A stretch of 64,000 bases of DNA, from the NCBI RefSeq assembly GCF_041915215.1, contig NZ_JAYSBV010000001.1, one strand, 5' to 3'. Shown one piece after another: positions 25,672 to 34,990 of this stretch. Position numbers and translations under genes: made by a program. Within the stretch, counting starts at the first letter, position 1, and each line of letters opens with the position of its first letter. Source of the DNA: Zoogloea sp021286885 (lineage in GTDB: Bacteria; Pseudomonadota; Gammaproteobacteria; Burkholderiales; Rhodocyclaceae). Below the pieces are notes generated by a model, which searched no databases, was not told where the DNA came from, and worked only from the letters and a program-made list of their open reading frames with translations.

Positions 25672-26415
25672 TCAGCCCTGGCGCTGGCGCCGGGTTTCAA
25701 ACAGGCACAGGCCACTTGCCACCGAGACGTTCAGGCTTTCCACCGTCCCGTACATGGGGATCTTGACCAAGGTGTCGCAAGTATCGCGGGTCAGACGGCG
25801 CAGGCCGTCCCCTTCGGCGCCCAGCACCCAGGCCACCGAAACCTTCTGATCCACTTCGTAGATCGTCTTGTCGGCTTCGCCTGCCGCACCCAGCACCCAC
25901 ACGCCGGCTTCCTGCAGTTCGCGCAGGGCACGGGCCAGGTTGGTCACGGTGATGTAGGGCACCGTGTCGGCAGCGCCGCTGGCCACCTTGACGGCAGTGG
26001 CGTTGAGGCCCACGGCCTTGTCCTTGGGCGCGATCACCGCATGGGCACCGGCCGCATCGGCCACCCGCAGGCAGGCGCCCAGGTTATGGGGATCCTGAAT
26101 GCCATCCAGCACCAGGAAGAGCGCCGGGCCTTCGAGGGTGTCCAGCACGTCCTGGAGCTTGAGTTCCTTGCGCCGACCATCGATGCGGGCCACCACGCCC
26201 TGGTGGCGACGGGTGCCCACCATCTTGTCGAGGCGTTCCCCTTCGGAGGGAATCACCCGAGTGCCGTATTGTTCGGCATGGCGCAGCAGATCCCGGGCCC
26301 GGGCGTCAGTGCGCTGGGCGTCGGTATAGATTTCAAACACCGCCTCGGGATCTTGGCGCAGCTTGGCGAGGACGGCATGGAAGCCGTAGATGAGGCGGGA
26401 ACTGGTTTCAGACAC
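25672..26415 (-). CDS. rlmB: 23S rRNA (guanosine-2251-2'-O)-methyltransferase RlmB
   Basis: A 247-residue SPOUT methyltransferase for the 2'-O of G2251 in the peptidyl-transferase region. SPOUT motifs are LDGIQDPHNLGACLRVADAA, VLGAEGDGLRRL and PMYGTVESLNVSVAS, forming the knotted S-adenosylmethionine site. The longest frame starts at 26580 inside rnr with a basic low-complexity stretch that is antisense-like noise; I chose GTG 26415, which gives the family's usual length and overlaps the rnr stop by 8 bases. The rnr-rlmB pair is conserved in many proteobacteria. Confidence 0.93.
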   Translation of the reverse strand: MSETSSRLIYGFHAVLAKLRQDPEAVFEIYTDAQRTDARARDLLRHAEQYGTRVIPSEGERLDKMVGTRRHQGVVARIDGRRKELKLQDVLDTLEGPALFLVLDGIQDPHNLGACLRVADAAGAHAVIAPKDKAVGLNATAVKVASGAADTVPYITVTNLARALRELQEAGVWVLGAAGEADKTIYEVDQKVSVAWVLGAEGDGLRRLTRDTCDTLVKIPMYGTVESLNVSVASGLCLFETRRQRQG

Positions 26416-29104
26416 GGGTCTTGCTCTTCTTCTTTCCGCTGCTGGCGGGCTTCTTGCCTGCCGCAGACTTGGGGGTTGAACGGGTTTTGCTGGCGCCAGA
26501 CTTGCGGGCAGCCGCAGGCTTGCCAGCTGCGCCCTTGCGCGGCGCCTTGCTGGCCGGGGCCTTGCGACGCGTCGGGGCACTGGGTTCAGCCGGGCGCTCC
26601 ACCAGCTCCCAGATGTCGTCCAGCACAGGCAGGAGGCTCTTGGGTGCTTCGGGCGCAGATTCCGCCACAGCTGCCGCAGGCGTGTCGATCAGCTCGGCCT
26701 GGGTGGCGGCCTTGCGGCTGCGCTTGGGCCGGGCAGCCGGCGCGGGCGTTTCGACCACAACGGGCGCAGGGGCCACGGCCCGGGGCTTTTTGCCACGGCG
26801 CGGCGCGCTGGTGTCCACGGTGTCCACGATGGCGGGCTGGGGCGCTGCTGCCTGTTTATCCCGGGCAGTCTTGCCGACCCGCTCGGTGGCCCGGGCGGGG
26901 CCGTCGATGAGCTTGAAGTCGATCTTGCTCGCTTCCATGTCCACCCGCATCAGGCGCACCTTGACCCGATCCGACAAGCGGTAACGGGTGCCGGAGCGCT
27001 CGCCCACCAGGGCGTGCTGGGCGTCATCGAAGTGGAAGTAATCGCTCCCAAGCTCCGAAATGTGCACCAAGCCTTCGACAAACACGTCGTCCAGCGCAAC
27101 AAAAAGGCCGAAAGGTACCACCGCCGAGACGCTTCCGGTGAACTCCTCGCCGATGCGATCCTGCATGTAGTAGCACTTGAGCCAGTTTTCCACGTCCCGG
27201 TCGGCCTCGTCGGCACGCCGTTCGGTCATGGAGCAGTGCAGGCCGATGGTTTCCCAATCGCCGCTTTCCTGCACCGGCTGATACTGCTCGCTCGCCAGCA
27301 CTGCCTTGATGGCCCGGTGCACCAGCAGATCGGGGTAGCGCCGGATCGGGGAGGTGAAGTGGGTGTAGGCGTCGTAGGACAGGCCGAAGTGGCCCAGGTT
27401 GTCCGGGCTGTAAACGGCCTGGCGCAGGGAGCGCAGCATCACCGTTTGCAGCAATTGCAGGTCGGGGCGCCCCTGGAGCTTTTCCAGCAGACGGGCGTAA
27501 TCCGCTGCCTGGGGCTCGTCACCGCCGCCCAGCTGAAGGCCGAACTCACCCAGGAAGGCGCGCAGCTTTTCGAGCTTTTCGGGGGTCGGGCCTTCGTGGA
27601 CGCGGTACAGGGCCGGGTGTTCGTGTTCGAGCAGGAAGCGGGCCGAGCACACGTTGGCTGCCAGCATGCACTCTTCGATGATCCGGTGCGCGTCGTTGCG
27701 GGATTCGGGGATGATCTTCTCGATCTTGCCGTTCTCGTCGAACAGCATCCGGGTCTCGACGGTTTCAAAGTCGATGGCGCCGCGCTTGGCCCGGGCCTTG
27801 AGCAGGATGCGGAACAGCTTATCCAGATCCTGCAGATGGGGCAGCAGCTCGCCCACCACGCCCAGGGCTTCCGGATCCTGATCGTACAAAGCAGCGGCCA
27901 CCTGGTTATAGGTGAGGCGGGCCTTGGAGAACATCACCGCCGGATAGAAGCGGTAATTCTGGATCTTGCCGGCGGACGAGATAGCCATGTCGCAGACCAT
28001 GCACAGGCGCTCCACCTGGGGATTGAGGGAGCACAGGCCGTTGGAAAGCTTCTCGGGCAGCATCGGAATCACCCGACGCGGGAAATACACCGAGTTGCCG
28101 CGCTCGTAGGCGGAATCATCCAGGGGCGAACCGGGGGTCACGTAATGGGACACGTCGGCAATGGCCACCACCAACCGATAGCCCCGCCCCTGACGTTCGC
28201 AGAACACTGCGTCGTCAAAGTCGCGGGCGGTTTCGCCGTCGATGGTGACCAAGGGCAGCGCGGTCAGATCGACCCGCCCCTTCCAATCCAGCTTGCGCAC
28301 CTTAAGGGGCAGCTTGCGGGTCTGGGCCTTGACCTCGCTGGAGAATTCGAAGGGCAGTTCGTGCTTGCGCAGCGCGATTTCGATCTCCATGCCCGGATCG
28401 GCATAGTTGCCGAGGATCTCGATCACCTGGCCCACGGGCTGGGCGTAGCGGGTGGGCTGCTCAATCAGGCTCACCACCACCACCTGCCCAGGCACGGCCT
28501 TCAGGCTGCCCTTGGTGCTGGGGGCCAGCAGGATTTCCTGGGCAATGCGGCGGTTTTCGGGGATCACCAGCGTCACGCCGTTTTCCACCACCACGCGGCC
28601 CACCAGGCTGGTGTTGCCGCGCTCCAGCACTTCCACCAGCTTCCCTTCGGGGCGACCCCGGCGGTCGGTACCCACCACGCGCACCAGCACCTTGTCGTTG
28701 TGCAGGACTTCGCGCATTTCCTTGGGGGACAGGAAGATGTCATCCACACCCTCCCCTTCCGGAATCACAAAGCCGTAACCATCCGGGTGGCCCTGGATGC
28801 GGCCCCGGATCAGATCGGCCTTGGAGGGCAGTAGGTAATCACCATGCCGGTTGCGCATCATCTGCCCATCCCGCTGCATGGCAATCATGCGGCGCTCGAA
28901 GAAGGGCAGTTCTTCTTCGGTGATGTCCAGGGCCAGGGCCAGATCCATCAGGCCCATGGGCACGCCTTGTTCGGCGAGCACCTGGATCACGAACTCCCGG
29001 CTCGGGAGGGGGAAGTCGTACTTGAGGCTTTCGCGCTCGAAAAAGGGGTCGCTCTTGCGGAGCTTGCTCAGTTTTTTTGTAGTTTTCAGCTTGGAACTTG
29101 ACAC
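26408..29104 (-). CDS. rnr: Ribonuclease R
   Basis: An 898-residue 3'-5' exoribonuclease for structured RNA. N-terminal winged-helix and cold-shock domains (FVIQVLAEQGVPM, GHPDGYGFVIPEGEGVDDIF) precede the RNB catalytic core with DFDDAVFCE near residue 300 and the S1 domain near 650-720 (FTGSVSAVVPFGLFVALDD). The last about 174 residues are an Ala/Lys/Pro-rich tail, longer than usual, with one hydrophobic island LLPVLDDIWELVERP. The start is GTG 29104 with no clear ribosome-binding site, and it overlaps the -35 box of the divergent tRNA-Leu gene. No later start would keep the N-terminal domain. Confidence 0.93.
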   Translation of the reverse strand: MSSSKLKTTKKLSKLRKSDPFFERESLKYDFPLPSREFVIQVLAEQGVPMGLMDLALALDITEEELPFFERRMIAMQRDGQMMRNRHGDYLLPSKADLIRGRIQGHPDGYGFVIPEGEGVDDIFLSPKEMREVLHNDKVLVRVVGTDRRGRPEGKLVEVLERGNTSLVGRVVVENGVTLVIPENRRIAQEILLAPSTKGSLKAVPGQVVVVSLIEQPTRYAQPVGQVIEILGNYADPGMEIEIALRKHELPFEFSSEVKAQTRKLPLKVRKLDWKGRVDLTALPLVTIDGETARDFDDAVFCERQGRGYRLVVAIADVSHYVTPGSPLDDSAYERGNSVYFPRRVIPMLPEKLSNGLCSLNPQVERLCMVCDMAISSAGKIQNYRFYPAVMFSKARLTYNQVAAALYDQDPEALGVVGELLPHLQDLDKLFRILLKARAKRGAIDFETVETRMLFDENGKIEKIIPESRNDAHRIIEECMLAANVCSARFLLEHEHPALYRVHEGPTPEKLEKLRAFLGEFGLQLGGGDEPQAADYARLLEKLQGRPDLQLLQTVMLRSLRQAVYSPDNLGHFGLSYDAYTHFTSPIRRYPDLLVHRAIKAVLASEQYQPVQESGDWETIGLHCSMTERRADEADRDVENWLKCYYMQDRIGEEFTGSVSAVVPFGLFVALDDVFVEGLVHISELGSDYFHFDDAQHALVGERSGTRYRLSDRVKVRLMRVDMEASKIDFKLIDGPARATERVGKTARDKQAAAPQPAIVDTVDTSAPRRGKKPRAVAPAPVVVETPAPAARPKRSRKAATQAELIDTPAAAVAESAPEAPKSLLPVLDDIWELVERPAEPSAPTRRKAPASKAPRKGAAGKPAAARKSGASKTRSTPKSAAGKKPASSGKKKSKTRV

Positions 29105-29125
29105 GATAGTTTTATGGTCTATAAT
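29098..29125 (+). promoter_or_regulatory. Promoter of tRNA-Leu copy 1
   Basis: TTGACA (29098-29103), 16 bases, TATAAT (29120-29125): both hexamers match consensus exactly. The -35 box overlaps the start codon of rnr on the other strand. Confidence 0.85.
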
Positions 29126-29139
29126 TGCGGTCTTTCGTT

Positions 29140-29224
29140 GCCCAGATGGCGAAATTGGTAGACGCGCTAGTTTCAGGTACTAGTGCCGCGAGGCGTGGAG
29201 GTTCGAGTCCTCTTCTGGGCACCA
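29140..29224 (+). tRNA. tRNA-Leu (CAG), copy 1
   Basis: 85 bases including encoded CCA. The acceptor stem GCCCAGA pairs with TCTGGGC; the anticodon stem CTAGT/ACTAG encloses loop TTCAGGT, so the anticodon is CAG, reading CUG. A long variable arm (TGCCGCGAGGCGTG) and the GGTTCGAGTCC T-arm are as expected for a class II tRNA-Leu. CUG is the main leucine codon in this GC-rich genome. Confidence 0.97.
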
Positions 29225-29237
29225 GGATTTTTCAGGG

Positions 29238-29270
29238 AAAGCCGGTCATCTTGACCGGCTTTTTCTTTTT
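29238..29270 (+). terminator. Terminator after tRNA-Leu copy 1
   Basis: A 10-bp stem AAGCCGGTCA/TGACCGGCTT with a 3-base loop followed by TTTTCTTTTT, 14 bases after the CCA end. Confidence 0.92.
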
Positions 29271-29464
29271 GTGCGCCCAGCATCTGATCCAGATGCACCT
29301 GCGGATATCCGCCCAGGGGCGCAAACGCAGCAGGGGCGGCAAGGTGTGCGGTGTGGGCATGCGCAGGGCAGATCGCCATGCGGCGCGGGGAAACCAGCGA
29401 GCCACCGCAGCCCGGCTGGAGAACAACATTCACTCGGTTTTTTCTCTTCACCCCTACAGAGTAC

Positions 29465-29492
29465 TTGCACTTGAGAAAATTTGCTATATAAT
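29465..29492 (+). promoter_or_regulatory. Promoter of tRNA-Leu copy 2
   Basis: TTGCAC (29465-29470), 16 bases, TATAAT (29487-29492). The 20 bases from the -10 box to the tRNA are identical to those of copy 1, so the duplication included the core promoter. Confidence 0.8.
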
Positions 29493-29506
29493 TGCGGTCT
29501 TTCGTT

Positions 29507-29591
29507 GCCCAGATGGCGAAATTGGTAGACGCGCTAGTTTCAGGTACTAGTGCCGCGAGGCGTGGAGGTTCGAGTCCTCTTCTGGGCACCA
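29507..29591 (+). tRNA. tRNA-Leu (CAG), copy 2
   Basis: Identical in sequence to copy 1, including encoded CCA. Only a weak palindrome (CAAGAATTTTCTTG, 29590-29603) follows; no convincing own terminator was seen, so transcripts may read into copy 3. Confidence 0.97.
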
Positions 29592-29684
29592 AGAATTTTC
29601 TTGCTTGTTTTATGGCAGAAATGCAGGAAACAACAAAGTCGTAGTTTCAAGTCCTCAACATCAGAAATCAAGTTAAGGTTTTTG

Positions 29685-29712
29685 TTGCAAATGAGGCAAT
29701 GATCGGTATAAT
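29685..29712 (+). promoter_or_regulatory. Promoter of tRNA-Leu copy 3
   Basis: TTGCAA (29685-29690), 16 bases, TATAAT (29707-29712). The discriminator differs from copies 1 and 2. Confidence 0.8.
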
Positions 29713-29725
29713 GCCAGTCTTCGCT

Positions 29726-29810
29726 GCCCAGATGGCGAAATTGGTAGACGCGCTAGTTTCAGGTACTAGTGCCGCGAGGCGTGGAGGTTCGAGTCCTCTT
29801 CTGGGCACCA
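29726..29810 (+). tRNA. tRNA-Leu (CAG), copy 3
   Basis: Identical to the other two copies over all 85 bases, with encoded CCA and its own promoter and terminator. Confidence 0.97.
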
Positions 29811-29818
29811 AAATTCAG

Positions 29819-29850
29819 AAAGGCCAGTCATTCGACTGGCCTTTTGCTTT
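29819..29850 (+). terminator. Terminator after tRNA-Leu copy 3
   Basis: An 11-bp stem AAAGGCCAGTC/GACTGGCCTTT with loop ATTC followed by TTTGCTTTTT-like T-rich sequence. Confidence 0.92.
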
Positions 29851-29985
29851 TTGTGGCGCAGATGGCACCACACCTGAAAGCCTGGATCAGGTATCCACAT
29901 CACCCCTCCCCCACCTGCACAGAGCTTGTGCTGCACTCGCAGCAGCATTGGTGCCACACTTGGCGCCCCACGCCCCCACCCACGT

Positions 29986-30023
29986 AAAAAAACCGCAGGG
30001 CCTTGCAGCCACTGCGGTTTTTT
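29986..30023 (-). terminator. Terminator of the hfq-purA array
   Basis: ACCGCAG/CTGCGGT stem flanked by A and T runs on both sides, 19 bases after the purA stop. The flanking runs would let it work in both directions. Confidence 0.88.
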
Positions 30024-30042
30024 CGATCCGAAACCCGGAAGA

Positions 30043-31353
<1,311 letters not shown>

Positions 31354-31359
31354 TTTTCC

Positions 31360-32517
31360 TTACTCTCCCTGAAGCGGCTCCAGCAACCAGGTGCCGCTCC
31401 GCAAAACCAGTTGCCGGTCACAGCCGGCCTCACGCCACGTGCCAGCATGGCCGGGCAGTTCAACGATCACCACTTCGCCTGCGGCGCGCAGCCGGGCGAT
31501 TTCTTCCCGAGCGCCAGCGGCCTGGTCGGCGGGGACCAGAATCGCGCCGGGCAGCACGGGGTCGGCCGCCTGGGCGGCCAGTTCACGCAGATCCAGACTG
31601 AAGCCGGTGGCCGGACGGGCGCGGCCAAAGGCACGGCCCACGCTGTCATAACGGCCACCCAGGGCCAGGGCCACCGGAGAATTGCCGCCATAGGCCGCGA
31701 ACACCACGCCGCTGTGGTAGTGATAACCACGCAGATCTGCCAGATCAAAGCTGATGGGCAGACCTGCCAGCTGACAGGACAGGGTTTCCAGCTCGTCCAG
31801 GGCGCCCAGCACTTCGGCATCCTGGGGCAGCACCTGCCGGGCCCGGGCCAGCACCTCGACACCCCCGTACAGGGTGGGCAGGGCCAGCAGCGCGGGGCGC
31901 AGGGCTTCGGGCAGATCCACCACCAGCTCGCGCAGGGACGGCACGTCCTTGGCCTGGAGGCAGTCGAACAGGGTTTCCTCCTGCACCTTATCAAGCCCAC
32001 CCAAGCGCACCAGGGCGCTAAACAGGCCCACATGGCTCAGATCCACCCGGGAAGCCTGGATGCCCGCCAGTTGCAGGCTGTCGGCCAGCAGGCGGATCAC
32101 TTCGGCATCAGCTTCCAGCCCGGCATGACCATACAACTCGGCGCCCAGTTGCAGGGGCTCCCGGGATGCGGTCAGGTTGGCCGGCAGGGCATGGGCCACG
32201 CTACCGCAGTAGCACAGCCGGGCCACGCCCTTGCGGTTAAGCAGGTGAGCGTCGATGCGGGCGACCTGGGGGGTGATGTCGGCCCGCACCCCGAGGGTGC
32301 GACCGGACAGCTGATCCACCAGCTTGAAGGTCTTGAGGTTCAGATCCTGACCGGCGCCGGTCAGCAGGGAGTCCAGGTACTCGACCAGCGGCGGGGCTAC
32401 CAGCTGGTAGCCGTGCACGCGGAACGCATCGAGCAGACGGCGGCGCAAGTCTTCGAGCTTGGCGGCCTCCGGCGGCAGGGCGTCCTGGATGTTTTCGGGT
32501 AGAACCCAACGCAACAT
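31360..32517 (-). CDS. hisZ: ATP phosphoribosyltransferase regulatory subunit
   Basis: A 385-residue HisRS-like protein without tRNA-charging function that pairs with the short form of HisG in the first step of histidine synthesis. Class II synthetase-like blocks are VRADITPQVARIDAHLL near residue 80, GAELYGHAGLEADAEVI, and LGGRYDSVGRAFGR-like ALGGRYDSVG near 280. It is much shorter than HisRS and lacks the anticodon-binding domain. ATG 32517 was taken; a TTG two codons upstream is equally spaced from GAGG and cannot be excluded. It sits between the DUF2065 gene and purA, an order common in betaproteobacteria. Confidence 0.93.
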   Translation of the reverse strand: MLRWVLPENIQDALPPEAAKLEDLRRRLLDAFRVHGYQLVAPPLVEYLDSLLTGAGQDLNLKTFKLVDQLSGRTLGVRADITPQVARIDAHLLNRKGVARLCYCGSVAHALPANLTASREPLQLGAELYGHAGLEADAEVIRLLADSLQLAGIQASRVDLSHVGLFSALVRLGGLDKVQEETLFDCLQAKDVPSLRELVVDLPEALRPALLALPTLYGGVEVLARARQVLPQDAEVLGALDELETLSCQLAGLPISFDLADLRGYHYHSGVVFAAYGGNSPVALALGGRYDSVGRAFGRARPATGFSLDLRELAAQAADPVLPGAILVPADQAAGAREEIARLRAAGEVVIVELPGHAGTWREAGCDRQLVLRSGTWLLEPLQGE

Positions 32518-32529
32518 GGGCAAAGTGCC

Positions 32530-32715
32530 TCAGGAAAAAACAATCAGTAAAAGCAGGCCGAGCACCATGGAGCCCAGCCCAATGAAACGGATCTGCCCGT
32601 CCGCCAGGCGGATCAGGCGCGCAAAGGTTTCACGCCATGCGGCCGGTGCGGCGAAGGGAAACAAACCTTCGAGCACCAGCATCAGCGCAAACGCCAGCAG
32701 CAGGGACTTGCCCAT
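32530..32715 (-). CDS. DUF2065 small membrane protein (YjeT-like)
   Basis: A 61-residue protein with two hydrophobic helices, residues 4-23 and 44-60, separated by a charged loop WRETFARLIRLADGQ. This matches DUF2065/YjeT, found between hflC and hisZ or purA in many proteobacteria. It shares a base with the hflC stop, so translation is probably coupled. Function is unknown; a link to the HflKC complex is suggested only by position. Confidence 0.88.
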   Translation of the reverse strand: MGKSLLLAFALMLVLEGLFPFAAPAAWRETFARLIRLADGQIRFIGLGSMVLGLLLLIVFS

Positions 32716-33632
32716 TACTTGGCCGGTTTGGCCTTGGCGTCAGCCGCCGGCGCAGGAGCGCCACGGCCACCCGCACTGCGGAAATACTTGAAGAAGTCGG
32801 AGGACGGGTCAAGCACCAGCACATCGGTCTTGTGCTTGAAGCTGTTCCGGTAGGCGTCCATGCTCCGGTAGAAGGCGTAGAACTCCGGGTTCTGACCAAA
32901 AGCCTGGGCATAGATGGCAGAGGCCTGGGCATCACCCTCCCCCTTGGTCTTCTGGGCTTCCCGGTAGGCTTCGGCGACGATCACTTCGCGCTGACGGTCA
33001 GCATCGGCCTTGATCTTTTCGGCTTCGGCACCGCCCTCGGAGCGCAGCTCGTTGGCCACCCGCTTACGCTCGGCCTCCATGCGGCGATACACGGACTCGG
33101 ACACTTCGGACGGCAGATCGACCCGCTTGAGGCGCACATCGACAATCTGGATGCCGATCTTGCGGGCGTCCAGGTCGGCCTTGACGCGCATGTCGTCCAT
33201 GATCTTGTCGCGCTCGCCCGAAACCACATCATGCACGGTGCGCTTGCCGAACTCTTCGCGCAGGCCGGCATTCACGGTCTGGAGCAGACGGGTGCGGGCC
33301 CGGTCTTCATCACCACCCACCGACACATAGAACAGGGTGGGATCCACAATCCGCCATTTGACGAAAAGATCCACCAGCACGTTCTTTTTCTCGGAGGTGA
33401 TGAAGCGCTCCGGCTCGTTGGTGTCGAGGGTCAGGATGCGCTTATCAAAAAAGCGGACGTTCTGGATCAGCGGCAGCTTGACGTGCAGGCCGGGTTCGGA
33501 GATCTGTTCCTTGACCTCACCGAGCTGGAACACGAGCGCAAATTTGCGCTGATCCACGGTGAACAGGGACATGGAAAGCACGGCAAAGGTCAGCAGCGCG
33601 CCGCCGACCAGGAGGGGCATGCGATCACGCAT
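32715..33632 (-). CDS. hflC: HflC, subunit of the FtsH-modulating HflKC complex
   Basis: A 305-residue protein with an N-terminal membrane anchor (residues 6-24) and a periplasmic SPFH/band 7 domain starting FTVDQRKFALVFQLGEV. A long helical stretch (ERKRVANELRSEGGAEAEKIKADADRQ region) follows, and the last 20 residues are Ala/Pro/Lys-rich. With HflK it forms a cage that surrounds and restrains the FtsH protease. It overlaps hflK by one base, as expected for two subunits made in equal amounts. Confidence 0.95.
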   Translation of the reverse strand: MRDRMPLLVGGALLTFAVLSMSLFTVDQRKFALVFQLGEVKEQISEPGLHVKLPLIQNVRFFDKRILTLDTNEPERFITSEKKNVLVDLFVKWRIVDPTLFYVSVGGDEDRARTRLLQTVNAGLREEFGKRTVHDVVSGERDKIMDDMRVKADLDARKIGIQIVDVRLKRVDLPSEVSESVYRRMEAERKRVANELRSEGGAEAEKIKADADRQREVIVAEAYREAQKTKGEGDAQASAIYAQAFGQNPEFYAFYRSMDAYRNSFKHKTDVLVLDPSSDFFKYFRSAGGRGAPAPAADAKAKPAK

Positions 33633-34924
33633 CAGCGGTCTCCCCTATCACGGTTGCGCAGGGAATCCCGGGTCCGCACCTCGCCGGAGAGGGCGTCAGG
33701 ACGCGGCGGTACCGGGCTCTGGAAATCGGCAGCAGCACCCCGGGCAGGTGCCTGGGCGGGGGTTTCAGCCGCCGCCTGGGGAGTCGCCGAAGGCGCCCCG
33801 TTGGCCGGAGCCGACATCTGCACCAGCTTGTCCAGGGGCAGATAGAGCAGATTGCCGCTGCCCTTGGTATCGGTCACAACCTTGCTGGTGTTGGCAAAAA
33901 TCTGCTGCATGGTGTCGAGGTAGATCCGCTGGCGGGTGACCTCGGGGGCCTTGGCGTACTCCACATACACCTGCTTGAAGCGGGCCGCATCCCCTTCAGC
34001 CTGGGCCACTACCCGGCTCTTGTAGGCGCTGGCTTCTTCGAGCAGGCGGGAGGCAGTACCCCGGGCCCGAGGAATCACGTCATTGGCGTAGGCCTGGCCT
34101 TCGTTCTTCTGACGCTCACGATCCTGACCCGCCTTGACTGCATCATCAAACGCAGCCTGCACCTGCTCGGGCGGCTGGGCGTTCTGCATGGTGACCTTGC
34201 TGATCTGGATACCCGTGGCGTAGCGATCCAGGATGTCCTGGGTCAGCTTCTGGGCGTTGGCCGCAACCTGTTCGCGCCCTTCGTAGAGCACGAAGTCCAT
34301 CTTGCTCTTGCCGACGATCTCGCGCACGGCGGTTTCAGCCGCCTGGACCACGGAATCATCCGCATCCCGGTTGTTGAACAGGTATTGCTGGGGATCTTTG
34401 AGGATGTACTGAACCGCAAACTGAATGTTCACGATGTTTTCGTCGTCGGTCAGCATCAGGGACTCTTTGAGCACCTTGTTGCGCTCGGAGCCCCGGTAGC
34501 CGATCTCAACGGTGCGCACCCCGGTCAGATCCACCAGCCGGTGGCTCTGGACGGGATACGGCAGACGCCAGCGCAGACCCGGCTCAGTGGTTTCCACATA
34601 GCGGCCAAACTGGAGCACTACGCCCCGCTGGCTGGCATCTACAATGTAAAAACCACTGGCAAGCCATAGGGCAGCACCAAAAGCCGCCACCAGCCCTAAG
34701 CCACCACCAATCTGCCGGAAGCTGGGCGGGCCACTTTCCCGGTTGTCACCGGAACCATTGCCAGCGCCACCATTGCCGCCGCTACCATTGCCCTTGCCAA
34801 GCACGCTGCTCAGACGACGATTGAAGTCGCGCCACAGCTCCTCCAGGTCGGGGGGCCCCTGGTTGTCATCGCTGCCACGCTTATCGTCGCCGCGATTACC
34901 CCACTTGGGATCGTTTAGGGACAT
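33632..34924 (-). CDS. hflK: HflK, subunit of the FtsH-modulating HflKC complex
   Basis: A 430-residue protein. The N-terminal cytoplasmic part is glycine-rich (GNGSGGNGGAGNGSGDN near residue 45), followed by a membrane helix at about 75-95 (LGLVAAFGAALWLASGFYIV) and the SPFH domain beginning VDASQRGVVLQFGRYVET. The C-terminus is Pro/Ala-rich. I used ATG 34924, with AGG 7 bases upstream, giving the family start MSLNDPKWGN; the GTG at 34942 adds six residues without support. Partner of HflC. Confidence 0.94.
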   Translation of the reverse strand: MSLNDPKWGNRGDDKRGSDDNQGPPDLEELWRDFNRRLSSVLGKGNGSGGNGGAGNGSGDNRESGPPSFRQIGGGLGLVAAFGAALWLASGFYIVDASQRGVVLQFGRYVETTEPGLRWRLPYPVQSHRLVDLTGVRTVEIGYRGSERNKVLKESLMLTDDENIVNIQFAVQYILKDPQQYLFNNRDADDSVVQAAETAVREIVGKSKMDFVLYEGREQVAANAQKLTQDILDRYATGIQISKVTMQNAQPPEQVQAAFDDAVKAGQDRERQKNEGQAYANDVIPRARGTASRLLEEASAYKSRVVAQAEGDAARFKQVYVEYAKAPEVTRQRIYLDTMQQIFANTSKVVTDTKGSGNLLYLPLDKLVQMSAPANGAPSATPQAAAETPAQAPARGAAADFQSPVPPRPDALSGEVRTRDSLRNRDRGDR

Positions 34925-34990
34925 GAAAATGCCTGTGATCACATTCAGTTAGCAGTTACGGAAGCCGGGCAGACGGGTTCTGATCGAAGA

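Noticed and set aside
29173..29592. 139-residue minus-strand frame across tRNA-Leu copies 1 and 2
   Set aside because: Its ends are antisense translations of tRNA-Leu, a well-known source of false proteins. The middle contains CGGSLVSPRR, which recalls trypsin-like proteases, but no catalytic triad is present, so it is at best a chance resemblance or a decayed fragment.
29590..29603. Terminator for tRNA-Leu copy 2
   Set aside because: The palindrome CAAGAATTTTCTTG is AT-rich with a two-base loop and overlaps the CCA end; too weak to call.
29641..29665. Possible tRNA remnant between tRNA-Leu copies 2 and 3
   Set aside because: GTAGTTTCAAGTCCTC resembles a T-arm, but no acceptor stem or other arms are found around it.
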